Source: Vespula vulgaris (taxonomy: Eukaryota; Arthropoda; Insecta; Hymenoptera; Vespidae). Taken from it: DNA of 64,000 bases. The notes beneath the pieces were generated by a model. The model had not been told where the DNA came from. It saw nothing but the letters and a program-made list of their open reading frames with translations, and did not search any database. Of the stretch, positions 1-15,229 are shown piece after piece. Within the stretch, counting starts at the first letter, position 1, and the number at the start of each line of letters is the position of its first letter. The stretch lies in contig NC_066586.1 in assembly GCF_905475345.1 (NCBI RefSeq), positions 9,804,400-9,868,399 of the forward strand, read 5' to 3'. The position numbers were made by a program, and so were the translations under genes.

Positions 1-712
1 ATAATTGATAAATCTTATACCACACGATAATTCTAATTAAACGAAGTAAATTTTGTCTGAAAACTTTGTTTTTATATTTTACAGTTTGCTAGTAATACAA
101 CATAAAATCGGAAAATAGCCGGATTTTCTAGAGTCAATTTTACACCCTTGGAGCGACTATGAGCAGAAAAAAAATTGCGTGCGTATATATATGTATGCTC
201 TACATATCCCTACAGTTTCATAATTTTCTGAATTTACGAATTCATTGAGAATTCAATTGAGATCTTCTCTTATTAGATGTTCATCATTAGAGTATAACAA
301 TTAGAACCAATCCTGAACGTTTTATTAGACACTCTACAATATGCGGAATATTCCACAAATTCCTTTGTCTTTCCTCTTTTCCTACGTAGCTTCATTTTCA
401 AAAAATTGTACTGCGCTGCAACAATTCGAGAACACAGTTTACACTTCGAGATCGCGAAAAGGTAGAATTGTCGGAATACGAAAACGAAAAAGGGATGAGT
501 GCTAGAGGAGAGGAGAAAGGTAGAAAAAATGAAGAGATAAAAAATTGAGAGGATAGAAGGGATTCTTGCGTGGGAATCTCATTACCCTTTCATGAAAGAG
601 ACGAAGCCTTCCAGCTGCGTTGAATCGAAGATAGTAGCTCGAATCGAAAGAGAAAGGGGGATGCTTTGAAGCCGGAAGGAAAGACGAGGCTAACAAGTAG
701 AGGGGGAGGGAA

Positions 713-733
713 GAGAGAGAGAGAGAGAGAGAA
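713..733. repeat. (GA)n microsatellite
   Basis: About ten GA units within a longer purine-rich stretch (roughly 480-735). Confidence 0.85.
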
Positions 734-2167
734 AATACCTTTTCTGTTTCTCTTTGTCTATCTTGCGTCGCTAGACCTTTGTTTCGAGAAGTAACGAACT
801 ACAGTTCCTAGAGACTGGTATATTCGATTCTAGTTTTCTGCACCAATAGAACTCGTGATGAGAGCTATGTACTAATAGTAATTCTCGTATAGACAAGAAG
901 AAGTGACCACTCCAAACTATCTTACATACACGTTTTGCAATTTGTAACGCTGCTTCTCGGCTAGGTTCTCGTATCGTCGCATCGTTGCTCATCGTAGACC
1001 AATAAAAGGGAAGGAAGTAAAAGAACAAAACAACAGATCAATAAGAGGGAAGGAAGAAAAACAATAGTTCTTATATCGTTTCATTCTTCAAAAATCAAAA
1101 AAAGGACAAAAAGAAGAAAAAAGGAATCTCAGAAAGATATCTATCTTCGATTAATCGATATCTACAGAACGATCGTAAATGCTTATTCGTCCGTATGAAG
1201 TAAGACGTCCGTTTCTACAAGGAAGAAAATTCATGTAATAATTTTCTAATAGAGGAAGTAGAGAGAAAGTGGTCAATAGAGTCGCACGGTAAATCCATGC
1301 GCCACGGATGGACGAACCTTAGGTAAATATGTGTGTAGCCGAGCACTTGAAACGAAAAGAGATGGTAATATGGAGAAAGAGAGAGAATGAGAGAGTCTAT
1401 GACGAAGAGATATAGAAGAGACAACGCGCGATTAATACGCGCGCGAGACACGCAAACACCAACGTTGTACGTGGCTAAAGTAAATTGGTGGTCTGTGGCT
1501 GATGTATGGTGGAATGATATTATGAAGAGCTCGTCGACTCATGCATATTCATCCAAATCCCGCCTTGCGAGTAATGCTTGCCCTATCTGAGCATAGGGTT
1601 TAATGTTCAAGCATGTCGCGAATAGATCCGTGGAGACTCTCGTCTATGATCACATTGATGATTTTCACTCATTTTGTAAAGTTACAAAAAAATTGGCTTT
1701 TTATTTAATTTTTACAATTCAAATAATAATTTGAATGTAAAAGACTAATCTAAAAAGCTAATAATATCGGTTCCGTCAAACAGTATACTTTAACGAAAAA
1801 TTTGCAATATAAAAGTTCAAAACATAAGAGAAAAATTTCATGTAAATTGTTGAATCAACGTATCTTCTCGATCGATGTTCGTTCTTCAATCAAACAAATC
1901 CTATGCTACCAACTAACACGCTTGTAAACTCGAGGATGAACAATAGTAAACGAGTTCGATGTTCCTAGAGAATTTTCCAAAGTGGTAGAGTTGTGAAATT
2001 GATCCAAGTTAAATAAACGTAAGGACTTGGGCACCCATATAACAATTTATTTTCTTCTTTCCTATTTTATTGCTATTTGCGTATTTGCCTTCAACATGAC
2101 CGTGACTATTTACAGAGTTACTTTTGAATGATCCAGAAAAATAAGATAACGAGAAACATTAAAATAG

Positions 2168-2247
2168 AGATAAAAAAAAGAGAGGAGGAGAGAAGAAATA
2201 GAAACATAGAGAGACAGAGAGAGAAGGAGAGAGAGAGAGAGAGGAAA
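2168..2247. repeat. GA-rich purine tract
   Basis: Imperfect GA-rich run on the plus strand with several short (GA)n blocks; open frames over it are low-complexity artefacts. Confidence 0.8.
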
Positions 2248-4422
2248 AAACTATACTCCATGGTGGTGAAGATGATGGTGGTGGAGTGCGATGGCAGTTC
2301 AGCGCGTAAGCAACGGACAGGTAATCTGCATGTCTAATAATCCGGGAATCGTTCTCGATGCAAATACTTTCATACCCCCGGTGTTCTGACATTCAGCGCA
2401 TCGCAACGGAAGAAAAGAAATAGTAATAGAAGAAGAAAAAGAGGAAAACGTGAAAAAGGGCAGCTTATTGGGCGAGGGTGAAGAGGAAAGATTATTCCAA
2501 GAATTTCTTCGACCACCGTGCTGCCTCGTCCTCCTTGTTGTCGTCGCACGTAGCCTTACGCGAGACTCGAGATTCTTCATTCCTAGTTCTCTTCGAAGGA
2601 ACGTTAGAGGAATCGACAGCTTTGTAGAAAATGTACGACCTTTTCTTTAGCAGGTGGACAACGTCGGCAAAGATAGAACGAGAAATATGCTTCTTTTAAA
2701 AAAAGGAGGAAGAAACGCGAGCGCGAAAGGGTTATGAACCCTCTTTCGCGTGGGTCCACGGATGGAATGCGTCATTAAAGACTCTCAGCAACATGGCACT
2801 ACTACCAGAGATCAAGTCTACGGCGCTGAAGTATTCATAGGTATTATATTCGTGTCTTTGCAGGAAGTTATATTTTAACGGTCGTAAAAAGCCCGCGCGT
2901 ATATACTTGCTCTCTTGGGTTCTGAAATAAAAAAAGGCTGTTTGTACGAAGGTACGAGCGTGGTCATGCAAATACAAAGGTAAAGGCGTCTTTCTCCTCG
3001 TTGCCTCAACTCCTACCGTTCTTGGCTAAGCATTTACGAAGAAGTGTCATTGGAAGGTGCAACTACGACATTCAGGAAAAGGAAAAAGAAAAACTGGGAG
3101 AAGAGACGTGGAAGGATGAACGCGCTTTGGCATCTCTCCAATGTGTGTCTTCGTCGATAAATTTGTGGGGTAATTTTCTGTCGCGTTTTCAACTCTAAAT
3201 ATCCTGCCTTATTTCGAAAGAAAACCATATCCTGCAATTCCAATTAACTTTCCTGAATGAATACCTGCGAATATCTTTAGTTTCGCGTCAAGAACTGAAC
3301 AGGCAAATGATCCAAAATTTCGGTTTGAAGATAAGTTTCCTCCTATTATTAAATCCTCCCATTACCGATACTGAGAAATCAGAAAAGAATCAGCGATGGT
3401 AACAAAATCGATCGAAACAAGGAACGCATTAATATAACATAATTGTATGCCGACGTTTGTCGTAACATGTAGAATATTGTAGTCTATAAAACTATGTGGA
3501 TAATCACATAGCTCGAACAATCCTCTTCGGTCCTCCTCTTTAAACATAGGACGGAAGAACACAAAGAATAGGTTATATGTATGTATCGTACGAGAGCGAC
3601 GGTAAGGAGAATAAAGTAGGAGGCGTTTGTTTCGAGGCTGTGCCTCCTTGTATCTATTCTCGACCAAATGAATTACGACTTATTTAAAAGCGCTTGCCTC
3701 GTTTATTTTGTACGAGGTTTATTCTGAAGAGAAAGAAAAAGGAGGAAAAGGAGAAGCAGAAATAGAAGAAGCAGAAGCAAAAGAAGAAGAACAGGAAAAG
3801 CAAAGCACAAGACGGTGCTCGCGCGCGACCATACCGAGATGAAAGAAATGAAAGTAGATATTACGAGTCGCCGGTAGACTTTTGTTCTTCCTGGTAAGAG
3901 AGGACTAAACCAAAGTTTCCCCTTTGTCGGCATGTTTTAACATGAAACACACATGTATCTAAGAACTCCGTGTTATACATATTTCGCCTGAAAAAAATTA
4001 GCGGTCAACGATCCCACTAAAATAAAATTCTTTTCTATCTCGTAAGCGTCAAACGTTAAACAAAGATAAAAGTAAGGTGAATCGTTAAATAAGAACATAA
4101 AAAACAAGAACACAATACCTGATCAGTAATTCAAACATTACTGCAATGTACTTGCGGAAGTAAAAATCTACTCGCGATATCAATTAAATTCCATAAAATT
4201 TGACTCAATGAGTTTTACTATGATTGATATCACACGCATACGAGCGCGCGAGCACGTACACTCTCTTTTCTATTATATTTCTGATCTCTAATGACTTCTT
4301 TAGAAAAAAACTTATGCAAGAAAGGACCGAGAAATCGCCAAATGAATAAGACACGGACTCTCCGTAGAATAATCCGAAGAATCTTTAATGGGAAGGTAAA
4401 CAGAATGAATGGCCATAGAAGA

Positions 4423-4453
4423 AAGATCGGCATAGTCGGCGAATGCCGATCTT
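4423..4453. repeat. Inverted repeat, 11-bp stem
   Basis: AAGATCGGCAT and ATGCCGATCTT are exact reverse complements around a 9-nt loop. Confidence 0.85.
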
Positions 4454-4571
4454 CGAAGGTGGTACAATGCACACGCTGACCCCGAGAAATGAATTCCTAA
4501 GAAAGAACGTTCGCTTTAGGAACCTCGAGAGGCGTACGCACGGTAACGGCCTTTCGATCCTGCGGGACCGT

Positions 4572-4572
<1 letters not shown>

Positions 4573-4622
<50 letters not shown>
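4573..4622. repeat. (CT)25 microsatellite
   Basis: Perfect CT dinucleotide run of about 50 bp. Confidence 0.95.
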
Positions 4623-4625
<3 letters not shown>

Positions 4626-6403
4626 CATCCTGCGAGCGTTTATCATCGTCGTTATACGATTCCTCGTGCTTAAAACCCCGTGAGTTAGCGATTTATATAC
4701 GCTCGCTGTCGCTTCGCTCGGTTAAACGATCATAGAGTGTATCGAGTTGGATGCGTAATGACACGCATGCCTGAAGTCTAATGACGTGCAAGTTAACAAA
4801 TGGAGGTTAAATCGACGTCGTTCAAAGGTATGTACCTTCCACCGTCAGGAAAGGTTCATAATACTCATAGGCATATCTTAATTTGTCTATATATTCTTCT
4901 TTCAAAAGCTTTTAATATTCGAAATATTTCAAAGGAATTGATTTTTTATTATATAAAATACAATTAACAAATAAAAAATTCGTAATAGAATTGACAAATT
5001 GAAATTCACGAATACAAATTCCATATTTAAAATTGCTATCTATAGATTTTTAGGAACGTATTCCATCGTGACAATAATAATCGATAAATACTTATAATTA
5101 CTACTAATATTTACTGTAAAAATGTCTTAACTTTAATACTTGAAGATAAATATTTCTAGTGAAATGAGATTTATTATGTTTTTACTCGAAACTGCGAAGT
5201 CTGCAGAGTAAATTTTTGATCGAGAATTTATGTGTAAGTATATTCGGTAAGATCTAGTAAAACGATGACGACAGCGACATCCACCGATTTGCGTCGATCA
5301 CGACAGAGAGAATAAATATGACGCTAGGAGAAACGAATTCCCTAATATGAATGTCCTACAAAGTATATATACAACAAGTAAGAACTTATCAAAGAATTAT
5401 TTATCGCCTCGGAGACTCGTATTCACTTTCATAAATTAAACAGAATCAATTCAGAAAGATCGAGTCAGAAAAAATTATTTTAATATTTATATTTATATTT
5501 ATATTTTAATATTTTTATTTAGAATTATTTAATACTTAACGCTAAATGGTACTTTTTCTCATTAGCAAACGAGCCAATATTAATAATTTTGTAAATCGCA
5601 GTATGTGCTAATTACCGAACGATATTTGCGATTAAAGTAGCGACGTTTAACGGCCCCGTCATTAATTTGCAAATAATCATTTATTTTGCGCCCTGAGAAA
5701 AATATCTGTCCGTCATAGCTTGTCATCTTCAAGGACAGTAGTGCTGAGTTAATCGATTGATCCTTATGTCTTTATACTCATACTTCGGAAAAAAAGAAAG
5801 TTCGATGAAATATGCTACCGTATGATTTTTACAATTAAGTCTCTAGAGATTAAAATTTGCACTCTTTAATATTTGCAGTATAAATAATATAATATAATAC
5901 CTAAATGATAAGAAATTGTAAAATAATCTCTAAAAGTAAGCACGAATCTCTTAATAGGAATTAAATCATTTCTTAATTCGGTTCATGTATTTCCCTCTGA
6001 AAAAAAATCGAGGATCTCGTAAAAATATCGATATTTGAAAATGAGCAGGTGACATTCGCTGAAACAGAAGACAAGTTTTAAGACGAACTCGTCCAACCTG
6101 AAGGATGATCGAGCAGACCCGCCGTGGACATCCTGTCTTCGTTAGAAATTCCTGCTACCATATATTGATGCGGGAATACATCAACCGCACACAAACATCG
6201 AAGGATATGTCCACGGGGCCGTCGCTGCTGTTCGTTCACCCGACCTTGGCAAGGTCATGCAGCTTGGATAAAAAGAAGAGAGGTAGAAGCATGGAGAAAC
6301 CAGTGAGAAAGAGTGAAAGAAAGATAGGGGAAAAGAGTGAAACGAGAGGAAAGAGGATCTAATCAACGCCCAACGTCATGCTTCAGGGAGCATCGTACGA
6401 GGG

Positions 6404-6410
<7 letters not shown>

Positions 6411-6480
<70 letters not shown>
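6411..6480. repeat. (AG)35 microsatellite
   Basis: Perfect AG dinucleotide run of about 70 bp, preceded by imperfect GA-rich sequence. Confidence 0.95.
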
Positions 6481-6483
<3 letters not shown>

Positions 6484-8730
6484 CTGCAGAGCTGCAAGAA
6501 AAAAAAAGGAAGATCGGAAGGATGCGAGAAACATAAAATAAGAAAGAAAAGTAGAGTAAGGCTGGTGTAAGAGCTAGAGTGGTGTAAAATCTATCGTGTC
6601 AATGCTCTGCACTATACACGTCGTTTCTCAAAAATATCAAATATTAAACTTCAATGAAATTTTCAACTGCATTTTCTATTTATGAGTAAGATCTGTCTTA
6701 TCCTCTTCTATTTCTCTCTCTTCCTCTCTCTCTTTCTTGTACTTTAACTCGAGTACTATAACTGTACCTTTGTTTGAGCTCGATACTTTCACACTAAAAA
6801 CGGAAAGAAGAAAAAGTACAATCATTCCGTAAGATTCAATCAGTTAAAAAAATACATTTTTACGTTTATTTCTAATTCATGATACTGAAATTAATTTTTA
6901 CGTTACTTCATTTTGGAGAAAAGTATCTGCTTTTGGAGAAAGTGATGCTTCTTTCCAATAATCGCTATTTCTCGGATGTATATGTGTGTGTTTGTATATA
7001 TCTACAAAGTAATTTTAAGTAAAATTTTATTTTTTTCAAATAGCGATTCCAACCATGTCAAGGACACAAAGAGTTTATAAGAATATTAATTAACGAAGCA
7101 AATTAAAAATGCATTTTCTCAGCTATTGTTTCGAATAACGGATCATGGTCAATGACAAAACGTAAGGTAAATATACGCAATAATTTTTTAACGATAGCAA
7201 TCATGTTAGGTCACATTCATGTAATATTATTATAAACAGTGAAAGTAAGCAAAAGAAGAAAAATAAACAAAACATTATTTTCTTAATTCGCAGATAAAAA
7301 AACGTTAACTCGGAAGATCATTGCACGATGGCAAAGAAATAAAAGATAAGAAAGAAAACGAAAGGGTAAAAAGCGAACAGTTTGAAAGGACGTAATCGCG
7401 AGCAAAGATGTAATCGCGAAAAGGACGCGGGTTGCATGGAGAAGGTCGAGAGAAGGCTACAATTCGAATACTACTCGGGAGATGCAGAGCTTATGAGATT
7501 ACGTGTAGTTCGAACAAACCCGTTTTTGCCCATCTTACGACGATCCGTATATATACCTCTCTTCGCCTCTTCTCGAATCCTCTTTGAGTTCCTTCTGCGT
7601 GTGTCATTTATGCGTGCAACCCAGACGCCGAGTTAAAAATAACAGAAGCCATGGTATTTATAGCAAACCACTAGTGGCGCCACGTATATATACGTTATAA
7701 GCTATTTTCTTTCCTTTCCTTTCCTTTTCTCTCTCTCTCTCTACATCCCTCCTACCCCTCTCATGGTGGTAATGAAACGTAATAACGAAGATCGCACGAG
7801 CATCTTACCTCCGATCTTGGAAACTTAAGTTACGAACGCGTTTATGCTTGACAATTATAAATATATACGTGTGCATGTTCATGAAGGACGTATACATACA
7901 TAGATACGTTCGCTTTAAGACCGGCAACGAGTATTAAATAAATCTAAAGATTGCTCCATTCATTAATTCTAAAACCATCCTACGACCATTTTGTATCGCT
8001 TAAAAATCACATCGTTATAAAGGTACTTAGAAGGAGAAAGATAAGATTAAGAGGAAAGGGGAAGGGGAATAGTCGAGACTCTCATATTATCTCGGAAGAT
8101 CAGGATTACGTGCCCACCGAAACCCGTTCTCCGTCCATCCTCGAGAGCTACCGAACCTTTCTCATGGCACCCTGCAGTTTCATATCCCTTCTCGCATTCG
8201 CGGTTTTAACCATCCTTCGCTTTTTCTTCGCATCGCACAATTCATAGTTAATCATGTACCCCAGAAATAAAATCTGACAAAACTTCTGTAATTTTTTTGT
8301 TCGGTCCTTATAAAAGTTTCGTTTAAAAGTTCTTTTTTTTCTTTAATGTCCCATATAACCAATTACAATTGATGGCGTATTTTACAAGTAGCACAAAACA
8401 TTGAAAAGAAAGAGAAAAAAGATTCGAAACAGATCGAACAAACGCCCGTAACTGTGCAACCTGCGATGCATGCGAGCACAGGTTAGCTGAAGTGGAGCGA
8501 TGCGGTACGTTAGACGAGGAAAGAGAGAGAGACGGAGGAAGAAGCGGGTGCATTGCGCTCAAGCAAGTGGCCTTGACGTGGGCCGAGTGGCGAGGGCAAG
8601 GACGACTGCTCGAGGAAGATCTCTCTCTTTTTATTCTCTTCTTCCCGCTCCCTCGAGCGCCAGCCACACGGCAGCATCAAGCACGACAACGCGGTAAGTA
8701 ACCGCGCCCGACACACTACATTCACTCTCC

Positions 8731-8801
8731 TCTCTTTCTCCCCCCCCCCCCTCTATATATCCATGTATATAAAGAGAAATCTACACATACGCATGCATAC
8801 A

Positions 8802-8843
<42 letters not shown>
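8731..8843. repeat. Poly-C run and (AT)n microsatellite
   Basis: A run of ten C at about 8741-8750 after CT-rich sequence, then a perfect (AT)15 run at 8814-8843. Confidence 0.9.
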
Positions 8844-8846
<3 letters not shown>

Positions 8847-11800
8847 TTTGCATATGACCTATGATACTTTTTTAAAATTCTTGTTCCTTTCGGAGGACTG
8901 ATGCGGATTCGCTTCGAGCGAAGCGTATCATTGATATATAAAACATCCTTTTTTGACCTATTTGTATTTTTTCTGTTCCTAATCTTTTATATTTTACAGA
9001 AAAAAGCCTTCTTTCGTACATGTATATTCTCTAAATCTGACATATTACGAAAATCGAGGGTTTCGGACGAATTATAGAATCACTAAATTTTCAGTGATCT
9101 TTCGATTTTCGCCCAATTCCTAGCATTTAATTCATATCAATTCTTGAAAAGTTTGTAATCCTTGAAGACGTCATTCTCCATACGAAGTGAAACACTCTTT
9201 TCTAACAGTGACGATTAAAAAATCATCGAGCAGGGCATCATGCTAGTCGATACAGACTCGTGACTCAATAGAGAAGGAAAAGAGCTACGTCTAGCTCGAA
9301 AGGACAATCCTCCGCAGCATACTCTCCATTCTTCTTCCAGCGACAACGAGATCGTCGTCCCTGAGAGCAAGAGCTGGCTCCTGGAGTCGTTCGAATAATT
9401 CATGATGTCGCGATCTTGCACGCGAGAATAGTTTATCGAGAGGGCTGCTAGGGTAGAAACGGGGAAAGGAAAAAGGTTCGATCGAAAATCGATACACGTA
9501 CCGATAATACACATACGTGTACAAACGAGTCGAGGAAGGAGAGAAAAAGGGAATAAGGTGGGAAGGATTGATCTTATCGCGGGGGTGGGAATAGATGGAA
9601 GTAGATTGAAAAGAGAGAAAGAGATGAAGAGAGAAAAGACTGAAATCCATACTACATCAACCACTGTGTCTGCACATTGACAAAGTACAAAAGGTCTTTT
9701 TTACCCTAACCACACCTAAATGTCGGCTGCGCACGACCATCGGATTCGAAGATGTTTCAAATGTCAAACCAATGATTCATGAGCAAGTCCAAAGCGACGT
9801 TCATTCGTCTTGATCTTCTTCTCCTTCTTCTTCTACTTCCCTTCTTGAAAATGTTTAACTGACAATGATACCGGCAGATGCAACGGCAAAAATATGTAGC
9901 TTTCTGGAGTCGCCCGAAAAATAACGTTCAGAAATAGAGGAAAAAAGGAAGGAAAAGTGAAGAAGAAAAACAAATCAAGGAATAATCACTTTAAATTACA
10001 CATAGTGACTTCCGTCAGAGAATCGTACTTACGGTACTTATACATTCTCACTCAATTTTGAAATTCGAAAATTAGCAGAGAATGACGATATTATCGATTT
10101 CAATCATCGAGTTCAGTTCGATGATATAGCCGATAGAAAGAAAATCGGAGATAAGTATATTGAAATTTCGCGATGTTGGCACGTCGGCAAATAAAGTTAA
10201 GTTCGTACGAGTCGATGGAAGATCTGCCGAAGGGTTAAACTATCTTACGTTTTGTCGCAACAACGTATAAGTGCGAAAATGGTCGGAAAGAAAGAAGCAA
10301 CAGTGCGTGCCGGCAAGATACTCGAAGATGACGTATTTGTTTTGATACATATTTGCAGAGGAGAGTTATAATTCGCGCCTCGATAGCAAACAGAGAAATA
10401 CGTTTCGGTCTTACACCGATCGCGTGCCCATCTTTCCCAAGGGCAATCTGTTTTCTCTTGAGGAGCGAGTGTATGTGCAAAGAGAAAAGACACGAACGTT
10501 TCTTCGCGGACTGACCGCGTAAAAACCCCCTCTTGCTTGTATGCAGCTTGTTTGTTCTTCGTCGATCGATACTCATCAAGACCAAGAAGAAAAAACTTGG
10601 TCGACTAATGAACTGGATTTATTTTTCTTATCCTTTTGAAATAAATTTGAAAAAGGAAAACTAGACACGCCGTCGCGATAATGAAACATTTTTCTAAGAA
10701 ACATTTCTACTTACTGAAAAGTAATTTTACTAAAGTAAAATTAGCATGATTATTAGATTCGAGCTTGGAAATGTTTCGATAGCAAGTTTTTTAATACTTC
10801 AAGTTATTTTCAGAAATGAGAGTACCTTCAAAGATACTAGCGAAAAACGAAGTGAGATTCTCTTTTATTAGTCATTTCGAATGCGATAACGAGCGAGAAA
10901 TGACCATAAAGGTAGTTTTAATGATGCGTGGGATATAGATGCAGCCGGTAAGTATAAAATCGAGCCCAAGGGTAAAAAATACTCGATGATAACGATAATA
11001 TTGAAAAGGGAAGGAAAGACATCAAGATAAAGACTAGTAGGAGAAACTCTTTGTGAATCGTCGAGAATATATGGTAAAAATCAAACTGACTAATTAACTT
11101 GGTACCATTAATAGAAACTTCAGAATTAACTGTACGATCATGGGCCAACTAACGTACGACAATATCGCAAACGACAGTGCGTTATCCCGCATCGTGAAAC
11201 CGTAGTAATTATAATCAAGATTAGAAAATGAAAACGTATTGCATAAAAAGAACACATTATCGCTAACGTTTGAAACAACATTAACACGTTCTTTTTAGAG
11301 TTGAAAAAAGAAAAAAGATAAAAATAAGATAGGAGAGAGGGAGGGAGAGAGATGTTTCCAAGCAAGCGAACCTAACTGGCGCTTGCATTTAAATCGCCTG
11401 AATATTTTAACTTCATTAATTTATTATGTACATACTTGTTGCGCTGCTCTTGATTTATTGTTCCTGCTAAAACATTGTCCGACTTGCGTCTCGATAAATC
11501 TTCAACCCTTTGGACAGAAAGAGGAGCAGGGGAAAAGAACAATTACTCCGATGCCCCCTGCGTGGAAAAGGAGCAGCAACGTTCTTTCACATTGCTTAAC
11601 ATACGAGTGATTCCTAGAGTAGACGAGGAAGAATGATCGGAAGACATTTTCTTTTGAGAATAACTTGAGCTTCCGATCTCGTAGCAGCAATAGTGTGTCT
11701 ACAATATACGTGTCTACGTATACCTACAAGTATAAGAGCGATAGGAAAAACGGAAAAAATACATTTCAAGAAAAAACATCGAATACATTATAAATTAGAA

Positions 11801-13168
11801 AAAGGAAAAGGGACGAGAAAAATCGAAATTAGAAATGATCTACCAGACGAGACACGGTCGAATGTTAATTTCAGACTCGATGCTTTCTTAAGCCTTGTAT
11901 ACGAAATCGTTGCCTCCTTTCCGCAATGGATATTACAAGCCGCGCCTTTGAGTGATCGTCTCCTCCCTCTCCTCGTCTCTCGCTAGCTCTCACCCACCCA
12001 TCTCCTCGCACATCGCGTCCAACCTCTCTGACATTAAAATAATTTAATTTAATACCCGGCAATTCCGCTTATTGCCATTGCAACATCAATTTTAATAATA
12101 GCCATCTCGGTGAGATCCTCCCGACACCCTCTGGGTTTGCATCTGGACGATCAACCATCACCGAACGCTTCCTGCCATCTTAGTCTCGGGAACTTGATCG
12201 AGCGTGCTTGTGCGTGCGTCTTCGAGATTCAACAACACTCTTCCTAGTGAGAATGCTTTCGGCGCAAGCAAGAAATCGTATCCATAAATTTCTTTTTTTC
12301 CTTCCTTTCTTTTACGTCGTTTTACAAGAAATTACAAAACGTTTCATAAATTCGATTGCAAATCTATCGGTTGAATGCGTCCACTTCATCTCTATCGATA
12401 TCTTCGCTAGACTCTTAACCGGAAACGGAGGAAAGGCCCTTCATTAAGCCTGCACACAGCCGAGTTTTCTAGGACAGCGATATCGACGGTGCCCGTCGAG
12501 TACGAGACGTTAAATTACGTGATGTCCGAGGCAAGGAGAGAATGAGAGCAAAGAGAACCGAATACCGGACGCGCATTTATATCGGTGCATTAAGCCGGTG
12601 CATTGCGATGTGCCGTGCTGCACCGCAGTCCACCTCTATACTTCTCCGGCCGGTACGCCAATTGTACGACGATTACGCGTGTACTTACGGACAGATATAA
12701 ATCGGACTGATATTTTAGAAAGAACTTCCCTTCGTTCTTCTTCTGCTTCTCTTTCTCGTGCTTCCACTTCTCCTTCCTCGATTTCTCCAGTCGCAAGCCT
12801 CGAAAGAAATTCATTTTTTTCGTTCTCGATTAACGCTCGAATACGAGTTCTCTCGAATGCTAAACTTTAATACAGTCCATCCTACTCTTCGACAACCCTT
12901 CAGTCGCCTCTTCGCCCTTCGAAATCTATCCAGGTTCCCTCACCGAAGCGCGGTCGCTTTCCGCTCCACAAGCAGAAACAGCAGCAGCAACATCGGCAAG
13001 GACGGCAGAGATCAATAATGGCAACGCAGCGGCAGCACCAAACAGCCCGCAGCTACTTTTGTTGCTTCTTCTCGCGGACAGATGGTAGCCGGATCGCGTT
13101 ACAGAAATTACCAATTACCTATAACATGCAATTTCTACCTGCCCTCGCTCGCTCTGCTATCGTATTAA

Positions 13169-13200
13169 TACGCGGCAGTTACGCGGCAGTTACGTGGCAT
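13169..13200. repeat. Short tandem repeat, 11-bp unit
   Basis: Unit ACGCGGCAGTT occurs twice in tandem, followed by a third partial, diverged unit ACGTGGCA. Confidence 0.8.
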
Positions 13201-15207
13201 GAGCGAACTCTTTTCTTCAACCCCCTGCTCTTCGTAACATGATACACATCTAAGAATTTCAAGAATATCTTTCAACGTTCTCACTTTAGAAAATTAGATC
13301 TTGACACGGATCTATCGATAGTACGAATGGAAACTGGACAGAAGGTAGATCGTGATCGTTAATTATTCGTCTATTGATCCAGTTTCTATTATATCGATAT
13401 ACAGTGATCGATGACCATCAGAAGTCGTTAGAATTGGATCGACGATCACTAGTTTCTATTTGCGATAACAGAGAATAGATTGCTCGATACGACTCGTTAG
13501 AACGCTCATCTCTGATAGGCAATAGTCAAAGGAATCAATTTACACACTCGCAAGAGGACGATTCATTGTGCAAGCTCGTCCCTTAACTTCGATGCCCAAG
13601 CTATCTTCTTTTCGTGACAACGTCGTTGCCACCGTGAGCTTATCCATAAAATGCTGCAAATTCGGGACTTTCTCAAAACAATGTCGTTAGCCTCGAACCA
13701 TAAACATTTTCTTATATAGAGATAACACTCGTCGGTAAACGTCGACTTCGAGCTAACGTTTGCTTTCCTTTCTCGTTAAATTTTTCATTAAACAGAATAT
13801 GATAAAATTCTATATGTTGGCCTTTGTATCGCGATTAAACACATATATTATCGTTCGTATTTGCGCTTAAACAGTGCTCGAAACGTAATGAGCCAAAAAT
13901 TTATTGCTTAAGGGAAGAAACCATTTTGACAGCTAATAAAAGACTATTTTTAAGACCTTTTCTTTTGAAACAAATTAAAAATTTTGTTAAAACGTCTTTA
14001 CTGACAAAGAACGTACATATACAAAAAGCTAATTTTTCTTCAAATTTTCATATAAAAATAGTGTGTACTGTAGTCACAGGAACTAATGACGCGAGAGACC
14101 TCCAAAAGTTAAAGATACATGGGTGACATTCTAACGTTTCTACAGAAGCTGTAAAAGAGAAAAAAAGAAGCAAACGTTAACTTAAAGTTGTACGTACAAA
14201 TTTGAAAAGGAAGTAATAATCTATTACAAAATGACGAGCTTTTGGAGAATAAGTTTCGAAAATCAGTAGAATATTTTATATTTCTTTTGATATTATAAAG
14301 AAACTAATTATTTAATCGAAAAGTCCCTGCGTACAATTAAATATAATATTATTAAGAACTGTCGTGTAAAATTTTATATAAAACGAATGAACATGAAGGA
14401 AGTTATATCGTCGCTCAGTTTAAAAAACATCGTTTCGAGATAACACATAATGTTACGTATCAAATTTTTGATATATAATAATATACGAATCTTTTAACTT
14501 GCTAAAAATTACTAAGATAATCACCAAAAACATGATCGATAAGCACGATTGATTCGTTATCAATCAGCACGAAATAACTTCCTTTCTTTAAGACAAATTT
14601 GCCAATGTTCGATTTATTTCGAACAAGTGAATATTACACTTAACGAATATGTCAAATTCATTATGACCAAGTGTCGAAAAGGAAAATAAAAGATAACAAG
14701 ACGTTTTAGTTTATCGGTTTCCTTTACCTTTCAAAATTAAATGCTGAAGAAAAAATACCGTATTTTATCGAATTGACGTTAATACCTCTTTCGAAACGTC
14801 GAGAAAATTTAATTAAGGAACTGCTTTTGACGGAACGATAGAACGTCTAATTGAGAATTTCCTGAATACGGCCATTAATGAACGAACTTATTGCGAGAAG
14901 TTATTTTCACTATTTGGACGACGGCGCTCGATTGCTTGATACTGTGAATATAGATAGGGACGGCTGACACAGCGATTTTATTCCTCCCTTACAAAGAGCG
15001 ACAATACGTATTTACTTTCGGATGTATTTTGAGAGAGACTATAGAGAACATGTGATATATGTCGCCTAAGCATAATGTCTCTATAAATATATTACGTATA
15101 ATACGACAGAATGTTATAATAATGCAACAGAATGTTATGTATAAAACGTAAGTAGATGTTATTGTGTTTCTTATCCCTTTAAAATTATAAGGGAAACTAC
15201 ATACAAA

Positions 15208-15229
15208 AATTGTTTTTTTTTTTTTTTTC
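15208..15229. repeat. Poly-T run
   Basis: About 20 uninterrupted T on the plus strand. Confidence 0.9.

Noticed and set aside
9215..9664. 149-codon minus-strand frame and overlapping 119-codon frame
   Set aside because: Two overlapping frames over a purine-rich stretch with low-complexity Ser/Phe/Leu composition; no splice logic or homology.
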